Source of the DNA: Mangrovibacterium sp047972415
Lineage (GTDB): Bacteria > Bacteroidota > Bacteroidia > Bacteroidales > Prolixibacteraceae
Length of the DNA stretch: 24,052 nt
Assembly: GCA_047972415.1 (NCBI GenBank)
Contig: JBKEAN010000022.1
Span: 1-24,052 of the forward strand
Direction: 5' to 3'
Within the stretch, counting starts at the first letter, position 1, and each line of letters opens with the position of its first letter. Below are positions 13,955 to 23,003 of this stretch, piece by piece. Both the position numbers and the translations under genes were made by a program. A model generated the notes under the pieces. It was not told the origin of the DNA, did not search any database, and saw only the letters and a program-made list of their open reading frames with translations.

Positions 13955-16444
13955 TTGAATTTTAAACCCGAAGATATTGATTTGCCGGTTGTTTCAATCT
14001 TGCCCCAAATTCGTGAAAGCTTAACCAACCGGAGTAATACGCTCATTATTAATGCGCCGCCCGGGGCAGGTAAAAGTACTGTAGTACCGTTGGATTTATT
14101 ACAGTGGCCCGGATTGAACGGACAAAAAATCATTATGCTTGAGCCGCGGCGTATAGCTGCACGGAGCATTGCCGAGCGCATGTCCTCGCTTTTAGGCGAA
14201 GAAGTGGGCGAAACGGTTGGTTACCGCATTCGATTTGAAAACCGGATTAGTTCGAAAACCAAACTGGAAGTGGTTACCGAAGGGATTTTGACCCGCATGT
14301 TGCAATCTGACAATTCATTGGAAGCTGTCGGCGTGGTTATTTTCGACGAATTTCACGAACGCAGCATTCATGCCGACCTGGCTTTGGCGCTTTGCCGCGA
14401 GGCACAACAAATCCTGCGTCCCGACTTGCGGATTGTTGTGATGTCGGCAACCCTGAATTTGCCAGTTTTATCGGAATTGCTGGCGGCTCCGGTTATCCAA
14501 AGCGAAGGGCGGCAATATCCGGTCGACATCCGGTATATTGGCGAAAGCGATATTCGTTTGCTTCCCGAACTTTCAGCTCAGGCTGTTTTGAAAACCTTAC
14601 GCGAAACTGATGGCGATGTGTTGGTTTTTCTGCCAGGTGAAAGTGAAATCCGGAAGTGTGAGCAAATCCTGGTAAAAGAGCAGTTGGATGTTGAACTGCA
14701 TCCACTTTACGGAATGTTGGCCAAAGCGCAACAATTGGCAGCAATTTTACCCAACCGGCGCGGTATTCGCAAGGTTATTCTGGCAACTTCAATTGCCGAA
14801 ACCAGCTTGACAATTGAGGGCGTTCGTGTGGTTGTTGATTGTGGTTTTGCAAGGACTTCGCGCTTCGATATCCGTTCCGGTTTGTCGCGGTTGGAAACGG
14901 TTCGCATTTCAAAAGATTCTGCCGATCAGCGTGCCGGTCGTGCCGGACGTTTGGGGCCGGGTGTGTGCTATCGTTTATGGTCCAAAGCTACGCAGGAGCA
15001 ATTAGCAGAGCACCGTTTGCCCGAAATACTCGAAACCGATTTGGCCGACTTGGTTTTGGATTTGGCACAATGGGGAGTGAATGATCCTTACCAACTCGGA
15101 TGGATAACACCTCCGCCCAAGGGTGCCCTTGCGCAAGCCAGAGAATTGCTCCACCAACTGGATGCACTGGAAGATGGAAAAATTACGTCAATCGGCAAAG
15201 AGTTGCACCGGCTTCCCTGTCATCCCCGCATTGCCCACATGCTGGTTATGGCTAAAAAGGACGGTTTGGAAGAATTGGTAACCGATCTCGCAGCCGTTCT
15301 GGATGAACGCGATCCTCTGGCAAAAGAAGTGGGAACCGACATCAATATTCGCATTGAAGCGTTGCGTAAACAGAGGGAGGATAAACGATTAAATAAGAAG
15401 TTTTTAAAGATTGAAAAAATAGCCAGTTCATATCGTGAAATCATAAACTGTGGAATTCAGAATTCAAGCGTTGATCCGTACCAAACGGACCTTTTGCTGG
15501 CGTATGCTTATCCCGAGCGGATAGCTTGTGCCCGACCGGGGAATAATGCGCAGTTTCAACTTTCGAACGGTAGTTTGGTTATGGCCGGGCATCAGGATGA
15601 CTTGGCGCACGAAGCTTGGCTGGCGGTTGCACATATGAACGCCCGAGAGGGCATGGGAAACATTTTTCTCGCTTCACCTTTAAATCCCAAAGATTTGGCT
15701 CCGCTGGTCAAAAAACGAGACAGTATTAGTTGGGATAGTCGTAAAGGGGGAATTATTGCTGTTACTGAATTACGCATCGGTAGCATTGTTTTGCAGTCGA
15801 AACCCATCGAGCGGCCGAGCGAAAGTCAAATTCAAAAGGCCATTTCCGAAGCGGTTAAAAAGGATGGAGAACAGCTGCTGGATTTCAACGAAACGGTTAT
15901 CCAATGGCAAAATAGGGTATTGAGTTTGCGGCAGTGGAACCCCGATGGCGGCTGGCCCGACGTGTCAACAAAACTACTCATCCAAAATAACGAAAGCTGG
16001 CTGAGTCCCTATTTACAAGGTATTCGCAAGTCCGACGATTTTAAAAGAATCGACCTTACGGTGGCTTTGCAGTACCATTTAAGTTTCGAAAAACAAGCCT
16101 TGCTCGACGAATTGGCGCCGCAACGGGTAAAGGTTCCGAGTGGCTCTGTGATTCGGTTGGAATACAAAGCGGATGGCTCGGCACCGGTATTGGCAGTGCG
16201 TTTACAAGAGGTTTTCGGTTTAGCCGATACGCCAAGCGTGAACCGCGGAAAAGTGAAAGTTCTGATGCACTTGTTGTCGCCCGGTTATAAACCTGTTCAA
16301 GTGACTTCCGATTTGCGCAGCTTTTGGAATAACGCCTATTTTGAAGTGAAGGGAGAATTGAAACGCCGCTACCCGAAACACGCCTGGCCCAATGATCCGT
16401 GGACCGAAGAAGCGGTGCGTGGTGTAAAACGGAAAGAAAAGTAA
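13955..16444 (+). CDS. hrpB: ATP-dependent helicase HrpB
   Basis: About 829 residues, a DEAH-type superfamily 2 helicase. APPGAGKST (34-42) is the Walker A motif, DEFHERS (131-137) the DEAH-box variant, SATL (164-167) motif III, ATSIAETSLTIEG motif V and QRAGRAGR motif VI. The C-terminal third has the HrpB-specific region ending in RRYPKHAWPNDPW. Its role is poorly defined in most bacteria; an RNA helicase function is assumed by family. No ATG lies in frame near the expected start. TTG at 13955 gives NFKPEDIDLPVV, matching where relatives begin; a TTG at 13835 would add 40 residues of unfamiliar sequence. The DUF2293 gene follows with no gap, so the two are co-transcribed. Confidence 0.92.
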   Translation: MNFKPEDIDLPVVSILPQIRESLTNRSNTLIINAPPGAGKSTVVPLDLLQWPGLNGQKIIMLEPRRIAARSIAERMSSLLGEEVGETVGYRIRFENRISSKTKLEVVTEGILTRMLQSDNSLEAVGVVIFDEFHERSIHADLALALCREAQQILRPDLRIVVMSATLNLPVLSELLAAPVIQSEGRQYPVDIRYIGESDIRLLPELSAQAVLKTLRETDGDVLVFLPGESEIRKCEQILVKEQLDVELHPLYGMLAKAQQLAAILPNRRGIRKVILATSIAETSLTIEGVRVVVDCGFARTSRFDIRSGLSRLETVRISKDSADQRAGRAGRLGPGVCYRLWSKATQEQLAEHRLPEILETDLADLVLDLAQWGVNDPYQLGWITPPPKGALAQARELLHQLDALEDGKITSIGKELHRLPCHPRIAHMLVMAKKDGLEELVTDLAAVLDERDPLAKEVGTDINIRIEALRKQREDKRLNKKFLKIEKIASSYREIINCGIQNSSVDPYQTDLLLAYAYPERIACARPGNNAQFQLSNGSLVMAGHQDDLAHEAWLAVAHMNAREGMGNIFLASPLNPKDLAPLVKKRDSISWDSRKGGIIAVTELRIGSIVLQSKPIERPSESQIQKAISEAVKKDGEQLLDFNETVIQWQNRVLSLRQWNPDGGWPDVSTKLLIQNNESWLSPYLQGIRKSDDFKRIDLTVALQYHLSFEKQALLDELAPQRVKVPSGSVIRLEYKADGSAPVLAVRLQEVFGLADTPSVNRGKVKVLMHLLSPGYKPVQVTSDLRSFWNNAYFEVKGELKRRYPKHAWPNDPWTEEAVRGVKRKEK

Positions 16445-17119
16445 ATGACTACAAAGAATATACGAATGGTCGCTCCCGGAAAGAACGGACAGTTGCTGGG
16501 GGAGCAGGGTGAAACGCTTACGCCACCCGTGGGCTGGGCTTTTCTTCCGGCTGGTGATGCAGGTATGACCAGAAAAGTAACAGCCGCCGAAACCTACTGG
16601 CGTGTTCAGTTTAAAAAAGGACGAAAGACGATTTCAACCGGTGTTTGGGCACCAGCAGAAGTGATAATTGCTGCCAAACAAGCCGTTTCCGAGGTTCGGG
16701 AAACCGAGCAATACCAAAAGAAACGGGTTTCGGAGCTCAAACGCAGAGAAAAGAAGCAAACAGCTTACGAAGGCGAATTTTTTGAGGCTGTTTTGAGTTA
16801 CCTTGCATTTCACCAGAATTACAGCGGAGAGGCAAACAAGATGGCCCGCTTGATAACGGAACACGCCACACCGGTCGGGAGTGGAACGGTTGCCCGAACC
16901 CAACGCATTGCGCTGAAGGAACGGGCAGGGGCGGCCGTCATTGCCTGGATGCGGCACCAAACAACTGCCTACGATAACATGCACATTGCCCGGATTAAAG
17001 GCGAGCGCCGGGCGGTTCGCCGAAATTTGGCGCAGCAGTCGGTTAATTTGCTGGAAAAGTACCGAAAGGGCTTGCCACTAAATGAAAGCTGCCCTTTATT
17101 ACGCGCGTTGACGAATTGA
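16445..17119 (+). CDS. DUF2293 domain protein
   Basis: A 224-residue, strongly basic protein of unknown function. Its ATG follows the hrpB stop with no spacing. The C-terminal part (about 155-215) resembles DUF2293: AVIAWMRHQTTAYDNM, then ARIKGERRAVRRNLAQQSV. The N-terminal half is Lys/Arg-rich, with a charged helix (YQKKRVSELKRREKKQ, about 79-94). No membrane segment or signal peptide is seen. The basic charge and tight coupling to an RNA-type helicase suggest nucleic-acid binding, but that is inference only. Confidence 0.72.
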   Translation: MTTKNIRMVAPGKNGQLLGEQGETLTPPVGWAFLPAGDAGMTRKVTAAETYWRVQFKKGRKTISTGVWAPAEVIIAAKQAVSEVRETEQYQKKRVSELKRREKKQTAYEGEFFEAVLSYLAFHQNYSGEANKMARLITEHATPVGSGTVARTQRIALKERAGAAVIAWMRHQTTAYDNMHIARIKGERRAVRRNLAQQSVNLLEKYRKGLPLNESCPLLRALTN

Positions 17120-17164
17120 TCCCTCAAAAATGAAACTCAAGTCGGATTCTTTCAATTCAAATAT

Positions 17165-17560
17165 ATGAGCCAATTATGCGCATGTGGATCCAATAAACCG
17201 GCGGCAGATTGCTGCCTGCAAATTATCGCCGGGAAGCGAGATGCTGAGACTGCACTTGAGCTGATGCGTTCGCGTTACACAGCTTTTACCAAAGCCGATG
17301 GCGCTTATCTGATGAAAAGCCAGCATCGTGAAACACGGCAGGTGAAAGAGCGAAAATCGATAGAGGCCTGGGCAAAATCGGTACAGTGGATGGGCTTGGT
17401 TATTTTAAGGGCAGAAGCTGGCGAAGCCCGCGACACAATTGGCTTTGTTGAGTTTCGGGCTTTGTACGTTGAAGGTGAAAAAATGCAGCAGATTCACGAA
17501 AAATCGTTTTTTAAACGCGAAGGCGGAAAGTGGGTTTATCATTCAGGCGTTCACGTTTAG
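17165..17560 (+). CDS. YchJ-like protein with SEC-C motif
   Basis: A 131-residue protein. The N-terminal motif has Cys5, Cys7, Cys16 and Cys17 (CACGSNKPAADCC), a SEC-C-type zinc-binding pattern. It is followed by the YchJ-family NTF2-like domain (MRSRYTAFTKADGAYL, then EFRALY and HEKSFFKREGGKWVYHSG near the end). Function is unknown; SEC-C motifs in other proteins bind zinc and partner proteins. It lies 45 bases after the DUF2293 gene on the same strand and probably ends the hrpB operon. Length is normal for the family. Confidence 0.85.
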   Translation: MSQLCACGSNKPAADCCLQIIAGKRDAETALELMRSRYTAFTKADGAYLMKSQHRETRQVKERKSIEAWAKSVQWMGLVILRAEAGEARDTIGFVEFRALYVEGEKMQQIHEKSFFKREGGKWVYHSGVHV

Positions 17561-17654
17561 GGACAAAAAAAACATCAGTACCTGCAAACGAAAACAAACA
17601 ATTACCCAAAAATCAGTTGTTGCCTCTTGTTACAACGAGGTTTGCACGCACGAA

Positions 17655-17673
17655 AAGGCTTAAATTCAGCCTT
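17655..17673. terminator. Weak hairpin between the YchJ-like gene and tal
   Basis: AAGGCT (17655-17660) and AGCCTT (17668-17673) form a 6-bp stem around a 7-base loop in the gap between two convergent genes. A run of four T residues follows only on the minus strand, so it would favour ending tal. Confidence 0.4.
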
Positions 17674-17685
17674 CATCATAGGTTT

Positions 17686-18642
17686 TTATAGCTTTTCGCT
17701 GATTTTCTTTTCAAGTTTTTCGATGTCGGCAGCAAACTTGCGGATTCCTTCGGCTAGTTTTTCGGTAGCCATCGCATCTTCATTCATCATCCAGCGAAAT
17801 GTTTTTTCGTCGGGCGAAATTTTTGGGGCATTGTAGCCACCCGTGTTAGTCGCATCAAGTTTGCGCACCAAGGTGCCTTCTTTTTCAGCCAATTCCTTCA
17901 GTAAATTTGGCGAAATGGTGAGCAAATCGCAGCCTGCCAGCTCAATAATTTCGCCAATATTCCGGAAACTGGCACCCATTACTTCTGTTTTGTAGCCGTA
18001 TTTCTTGTAATAATTGAAAATTTCGGTTACCGAGTGTACACCCGGGTCTTCAGTGGCCGGAATATCACTTACGCCGCGCTCTTTTTTATACCAGTCGTAA
18101 ATACGGCCAACAAAAGGCGAAATTAGTTGAACTTTTTCCTCGGCACAGGCAATGGCTTGCGCCAAGCTAAACAAGAGTGTGAGGTTGCAATGAATGCCTT
18201 CCCGTTCTACAATCCCGGCCGCCTTAATACCTTCCCAGGTCGAAGCTATTTTAATCAGCACTTTCTCTCTGGGAATGCCTTCGGCTTCGTATAAACCAAT
18301 CAAATGGCGTGCTTTGTCCACAGTTGCTTCCGTATCGAACGACAACCGGGCGTCCACTTCAGTAGAAACGCGTTTGGGAACAATTTTTAGTATCTCGGTA
18401 CCAAAATTTACCGATAATTTATCCATACAATTGGCTAACTGTTCCTTTTTCGACCCTCCCTTTTGACGTGCATAGCCAATTGTCTGGTCAATAAGGTGCT
18501 GGTATTTGGCATCGCCCGTTGCGGCCAGAATAAGCGATGGATTGGTGGTTGCATCGCGGGGTGTAAATGCTTTTATCGACTCAAAATCGCCGGTGTCAGC
18601 AACTACGATGGTCATCGTTTTTAGTTGTTCAAGTAAGTTCAT
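17686..18642 (-). CDS. tal: Transaldolase, TalB type
   Basis: A 318-residue enzyme of the pentose phosphate pathway that moves a dihydroxyacetone unit from sedoheptulose 7-phosphate to glyceraldehyde 3-phosphate. It closely follows E. coli TalB: VVADTGDF near the start (Asp16), DATTNPSL, the Schiff-base Lys131 in VLIKIASTWEGIKAA, CNLTLLFS, and VMGASFRNIGEI. ATG at 18642 (MNLLEQLKTMTIVVADTGD) matches the family; ten further upstream codons are open but have no support. A consensus -7 box lies at 18679-18686. The gene is monocistronic and divergent from an uncharacterised gene. Confidence 0.96.
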   Translation of the reverse strand: MNLLEQLKTMTIVVADTGDFESIKAFTPRDATTNPSLILAATGDAKYQHLIDQTIGYARQKGGSKKEQLANCMDKLSVNFGTEILKIVPKRVSTEVDARLSFDTEATVDKARHLIGLYEAEGIPREKVLIKIASTWEGIKAAGIVEREGIHCNLTLLFSLAQAIACAEEKVQLISPFVGRIYDWYKKERGVSDIPATEDPGVHSVTEIFNYYKKYGYKTEVMGASFRNIGEIIELAGCDLLTISPNLLKELAEKEGTLVRKLDATNTGGYNAPKISPDEKTFRWMMNEDAMATEKLAEGIRKFAADIEKLEKKISEKL

Positions 18643-18958
18643 GGTGTTTTTATTAGTTTGAAGTTTAAACAATTAAAGCAAAGCTAGGTTTATCTTTTAT
18701 TTCGTTTATTTTTGATTGGTTCCCGTCAAACATTAAATTATTTTCACCATACCGACAGCCTGCTTGTCCCGGTGCTGCTTTTACAGATTAAAATTGCGAA
18801 TATTGGGTGCCCGCTGGCGAAGAAAACAAGCGCAATGAACCGCTTTGCGATAACTTCCCCTCAGAAAATAAAATGATTAAAGCGACGTTTAGGAACTAAA
18901 GCAGAGCCCGGGAGCTCACTAAACCAGATCTGGAATAAACGATAAAACCCGTAGCTGT
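18643..18958. other. 316-base divergent intergenic region
   Basis: This gap between tal and the 474-residue protein gene holds the tal promoter near its left end and presumably the other promoter near its right end. I see no open frame worth calling, no tRNA and no strong hairpin. The stretch before 18959 lacks a Shine-Dalgarno sequence. Confidence 0.5.
18679..18686 (-). promoter_or_regulatory. -7 box for tal
   Basis: Read on the minus strand the bases are TAGCTTTG, an exact match to TAnnTTTG, 36 bases upstream of the tal ATG. No -33 TTTG at the usual distance was seen. Confidence 0.5.
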
Positions 18959-20383
18959 ATGTCGAATATACTTAGTATCAAAGAAAAGGCAGTTCATATC
19001 AATATCGATTCAAATTATTATGGAACGATTGCCGAAATTGGCGGTGGGCAGGAAACTGCCCGGCATTTGTTTCAGGCGGGCGGAGCTTCGAACACTGTAG
19101 CCAAAACCATTTCGGCTTATGACAAGCTATTTTCCGACCATTTTTACAACCAAGGAGCGCCCTCCCGTTACGTGGCCGAAGAGCGGGTACGCAAAATGGT
19201 CGATTACGAGTACAATGAACTGATCAACATCCTGGATAAGAAAAACAGCCAGAAATTTTTTGCTTTTGCCAACACCGTGGAGACCCTGAATTACACCAAA
19301 ACCAACCAAGGCAATGGTTGGCTGGCCATTGCAGCCGAAGGGACCGACCGCTACAAGCCCAATAAGTTGTTTATTCATGTAAAACTACACGAGCGCGACA
19401 CCTTGCTTCAACAGTACAGTCTTGGGGCATTGGGGGTTAACTTTATTTACGGGGCGCTGTTTTATTGGGACGATCCGCGAAAGGTTTTGCTTGCATTGCT
19501 TGACAATCTGGGCGACGACCGGGTGGAAGTGGACTACATTTATGCCGAAGGGCCCGATTTAACCTGGGTCGATAACCGAATTCTGAACCTGATGCTTGTT
19601 AGCAATAACATGACGCCGGCAATTATGTTCGACCCGGAAGGGAATGTGAAGCATCCGGGCGATATGCTGTACAAAAAGAACATACTGCTGATGCGCGGTT
19701 ACTTTCGCCCGGTGAACAACCTGGCCATTGAGTTCCTTGACGAAAGTCTGGAGGTATTTCGGCGCGACGAGGATTACCTCCCCGACAATACCATGGCTTT
19801 TTGCGAAATATCGTTGAACAACCTGATGCATGACCGACAGGTGGACGAGAAAGACTTCCTCCAACGGGTTGATTTGTTGAACATGGTGGGGCAGAGCGTG
19901 ATGGTTTCCAACTTTAGCCGCTACTTTGAGCTGGTGAATTATTTCGGCCAGTTTAAAATGATTAAGCTCCGCATTATTATGGGGATGCCAACCTTTGATA
20001 TGATCCTGGATGGTTCGCTGTACCCCGATTTACGCGGGGGCTTGCTCGAATCGGTTGGCAAATTGTTCCACGATAACGTGAAACTGTACCTGTTTCCCTA
20101 CATCGATACCAAAACCGGTGAGCTTGTTTACCCCGATGACGACCATTTTGAAGGCCCCAACAAGCTGTTGTGGCAATACCTGAACCTGACCAAGAAGATT
20201 CTGGTACTCGAATTGAAGTCGAAGGAGATGGCCAAGCAAAGTTCGGAACATCTGAAAGAATTAATCAGGAATGGCGACGACCGCCTGCAAAACTACCTGC
20301 CCGAAAAAGTCTATCAACACATTAAAGAGAATAAACTTTTCGACTATAACTGCATCAATACCCAGCAAACCGACCTGATTTGA
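18959..20383 (+). CDS. Conserved protein of unknown function, 474 residues
   Basis: A large soluble protein with no signal peptide, no membrane segment and no catalytic motif that I can name. I recognise the general look of a widespread uncharacterised family (RVEVDYIYAEGPDLTW, then MTPAIMFDPEGNVKHPGDM and LYKKNILLMRGYFRP). My recollection is that database names for such proteins are inconsistent and unreliable, including TonB-dependent receptor and nicotinate-nucleotide adenylyltransferase. The sequence shows neither a beta-barrel with signal peptide nor a nucleotidyltransferase HxGH motif. The C-terminal part has VKLYLFPYIDTKTGELV and a leucine/lysine-rich helical stretch (LTKKILVLELKSKEMAKQ). 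ATG at 18959 starts the frame. It stands alone on its strand, divergent from tal and convergent with the helicase gene, with no obvious terminator after it. Confidence 0.75.
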   Translation: MSNILSIKEKAVHINIDSNYYGTIAEIGGGQETARHLFQAGGASNTVAKTISAYDKLFSDHFYNQGAPSRYVAEERVRKMVDYEYNELINILDKKNSQKFFAFANTVETLNYTKTNQGNGWLAIAAEGTDRYKPNKLFIHVKLHERDTLLQQYSLGALGVNFIYGALFYWDDPRKVLLALLDNLGDDRVEVDYIYAEGPDLTWVDNRILNLMLVSNNMTPAIMFDPEGNVKHPGDMLYKKNILLMRGYFRPVNNLAIEFLDESLEVFRRDEDYLPDNTMAFCEISLNNLMHDRQVDEKDFLQRVDLLNMVGQSVMVSNFSRYFELVNYFGQFKMIKLRIIMGMPTFDMILDGSLYPDLRGGLLESVGKLFHDNVKLYLFPYIDTKTGELVYPDDDHFEGPNKLLWQYLNLTKKILVLELKSKEMAKQSSEHLKELIRNGDDRLQNYLPEKVYQHIKENKLFDYNCINTQQTDLI

Positions 20384-20494
20384 AGAATAAAAATTTAGAT
20401 TTTAGACTTCGGAAAGAAGAAAACAGCACCTGGCGACTACGATCTAACAGTTGTCATCTAACATCGATTATCTGGTAGTTCTTCCTTCCTGCGG

Positions 20495-22936
20495 CTATTC
20501 GCTTCTTTTTAGCCACGCTTTTACAAAACGCAATTCAGTATAACTAAAGTCGTTGCCAAGGACAGCCCTGGCCTCGGTGAGTGTTTCTTCGGGTGCGCTT
20601 TCAAACTGTTTCCGGATGATTTCCACTTTGCTTGCGGCCACCAGCCTGTCCAGATCCAGCTCGCCGGCCTCTACATAAGGCACCAAATGCCCTTCGATAG
20701 TGCTGGTAGCCAAGTCGCGGTCGTTAGCAATGCGAGCAATGCTTTTGCCTTCCTTAAATTGCTCATAAGTAAGCTCGTGCGAGGGTTTTTTAAGCGCGGG
20801 CTCTTCCACCTCAATGCTTGACTGTACCACAATGCCCAATCCGCTTTCTTTGGCAAAGGCGGCAATCTCCTGCAAAATTTCCAAGCCATATTTACGGATG
20901 GTGGCTTTGCCTACACCTTTTATGGCCAGCAGTTCGGTGCTGTTTGCCGGCACTTCATTTACCAGTGCCAGTAGCGCTTTTTGCGTTAATATATTGTAGG
21001 CCGGCACATTCTTTTCGTCGGCGGTTTGGCGGCGCCATTCCTGTAAGCGACGGAACAAAGCCGGATGCTTTACACCTGCAACTGTCGCCCTCGCTGTAGG
21101 CTCTTTGGCCCGGGTTGGTGCCAACAGCAGGGCCTTCGCACGGGTAGCCAAAAACTGTCTGGCATCAAAACCTTCCTGGCAAAGCTTCCAGCAAGCCAGT
21201 TTTACGTGCAGCAGTTCGTTCATTTTATGCAGGCGTTCGTACAGGTCTTTTTTCAGGGTGTGGTTGTCGCTTTCAAACGATGCTTCTTTTAACCGGGCCT
21301 GCCAATCGGTTGTAAGTTTGGAATTGAACCAGTCACTGGCTTTTTGCAGACGCTCTTGCAAGTTGGCATTGGCCTCCACATCGTCGGCCAGGGCTGCCAG
21401 TTCGCGTACCTGGCGCATAAAGCGGGTAGCCAGCGGCATTATTTCGTCGAGGCACTGTGTCCGTACGGCCTTTAGCTTGTCGGGCAAATCGCCCAGGTAG
21501 CTGCTATCGGCCTCAGTAAACAATTTTACAGCCTGAGCAAGCTGGTATTCATAGGGTTTAAAATTAAAAAGCTCGTCGATAAGTGCCAGCTGATAGTCTT
21601 TTTTCGATTGTTGCAAATCGCTTGTCCCTGCTTGGTGGTCGCTCACATCCTGGCTAAAATCGTTCACCTCGCGGTCGCAAATCACGGCCTTGTTCGAGAG
21701 GGGCGTGCTCAGTACCAGGCCTTCCATGCTCTTGCAACGGCTTAGCGCCACGTAAGTTTGCCCATGTGCAAAGGCTGCCTGCGCGTCAATAATCGCCCGC
21801 TCAAAGGTCAGGCCCTGACTTTTATGAATGGTGATGGCCCAAGCCAAACGCAGGGGGTATTGCAGAAACGAGCCTTCCGTTCGTTCCTCCAGTTCTTTCG
21901 TTTGTTCGTTCAACACATATTTTAGGTTGTTCCAGAGCGCCTTTTCCACTGGTATTGGGGCCATATCGCCGGGGCAGCGTACCTCAATAGCATCTTCGCT
22001 AATGTTTTCGATGGTACCTATTTTGCCGTTGTAGTACAATTTGCCCGGCGACGAATCGTTTTTTACAAACATCACCTGCGCGCCTTCCTTTAAAGCCAAC
22101 TCGGCTGATGTTGGGTACGATTGTTCGGGGAAAACGCCTGTAATTTCGGCCTTAAATACCTGCTCTGGCGTTGGCAGTTGCCCCATTTCGCGCTCGTTGA
22201 TGGTATCGGCCTGCGCATTGTGGGTGGTGAGGTTAATGTAGCCTTCTTCCTGTTTGGGATTGAAGCCTGGTTGGTACCTGCTGTTGAGTATGTCGAGCGA
22301 TTGCTGGCTAAGTTTATCCTCCCGCACCTCGTTCAGGATATTAATGAATAGTTCGTCCGACTGCCTGAAGATTTGCTTTAGCTCAATGCCGATAACTTGC
22401 GCTGCCTGATAGGCTTTACTGCCAAAAAAGAATAAGCTGGTGTAGTGTGCTTTCAGCAAAGGAAGCTCGTCGTTTTTAATCACCGGCGCCAGTTGCTGCA
22501 AATCGCCAATCAGGAGCAATTGTACGCCCCCAAAAGGCTGAAAACGGTTGCGGTACTTCCGTAAAACACGGTCAACCCCATCGAGCAGGTCGGCCCGTAC
22601 CATGCTTATTTCGTCAATAATCAGCAAATCGAGTGAGCGGATAATGTCAATCTTCTGCCGGGTAAATTTGTAGGCATTCAGCTCGTGTTTTATGTCCTCC
22701 CGGTCGGGCAGCATGGGGCCAAAGGGTAGCTGAAAGAACGAATGGATGGTAACCCCGCCTGCGTTGATGGCTGCCACACCCGTTGGGGCAAGCACCACGG
22801 TGCGTTTGTAGCCTTCGGCCTTCAACCGGCGTAAAAAAGTGGTTTTACCCGTGCCGGCCTTCCCGGTGAGGAAGATGTTGCGGTTGGTAAAGTTAACAAA
22901 GTTCCAAGCCAGTTCCAGCTCGTGATTGGTTTCCAT
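20495..22936 (-). CDS. PIF1-like superfamily 1 helicase with HRDC and HTH_40 modules
   Basis: An 813-residue protein. Residues 1-430 are a PIF1/RecD-type helicase: Walker A GKAGTGKT (25-32), Walker B IIDEISM (106-112), GDLQQL (144-149), and AITIHKSQGLTF with YVALSRCKSMEGL in the C-terminal motor part (about 370-408). A long helical region follows. Near 620-690 an HRDC-like domain is seen (NVPAYNILTQKALLALV, with AIKGVGKATIRKYG), and the last 90 or so residues look like the HTH_40 module found at the end of many RecQ proteins (TYEQFKEGKSIARIANDRDL). PIF1 helicases unwind G-quadruplexes and blocked forks; here the RecQ-like tail suggests structured-DNA processing, which is inference. An unknown 230-residue gene lies 67 bases upstream on the same strand, probably in one operon. 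Confidence 0.9.
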   Translation of the reverse strand: METNHELELAWNFVNFTNRNIFLTGKAGTGKTTFLRRLKAEGYKRTVVLAPTGVAAINAGGVTIHSFFQLPFGPMLPDREDIKHELNAYKFTRQKIDIIRSLDLLIIDEISMVRADLLDGVDRVLRKYRNRFQPFGGVQLLLIGDLQQLAPVIKNDELPLLKAHYTSLFFFGSKAYQAAQVIGIELKQIFRQSDELFINILNEVREDKLSQQSLDILNSRYQPGFNPKQEEGYINLTTHNAQADTINEREMGQLPTPEQVFKAEITGVFPEQSYPTSAELALKEGAQVMFVKNDSSPGKLYYNGKIGTIENISEDAIEVRCPGDMAPIPVEKALWNNLKYVLNEQTKELEERTEGSFLQYPLRLAWAITIHKSQGLTFERAIIDAQAAFAHGQTYVALSRCKSMEGLVLSTPLSNKAVICDREVNDFSQDVSDHQAGTSDLQQSKKDYQLALIDELFNFKPYEYQLAQAVKLFTEADSSYLGDLPDKLKAVRTQCLDEIMPLATRFMRQVRELAALADDVEANANLQERLQKASDWFNSKLTTDWQARLKEASFESDNHTLKKDLYERLHKMNELLHVKLACWKLCQEGFDARQFLATRAKALLLAPTRAKEPTARATVAGVKHPALFRRLQEWRRQTADEKNVPAYNILTQKALLALVNEVPANSTELLAIKGVGKATIRKYGLEILQEIAAFAKESGLGIVVQSSIEVEEPALKKPSHELTYEQFKEGKSIARIANDRDLATSTIEGHLVPYVEAGELDLDRLVAASKVEIIRKQFESAPEETLTEARAVLGNDFSYTELRFVKAWLKRSE

Positions 22937-23003
22937 GTGTTATGTTTTCGTCAGCGCAAATCGAAATCTGTTGCAAGGTACAAATAATCGTTTTGTTCGG
23001 TAA

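Noticed and set aside
18643..18672. Longer transaldolase starting at 18672
   Set aside because: MNLLEQLKTMT at 18642 aligns with TalB; the extra ten residues do not.
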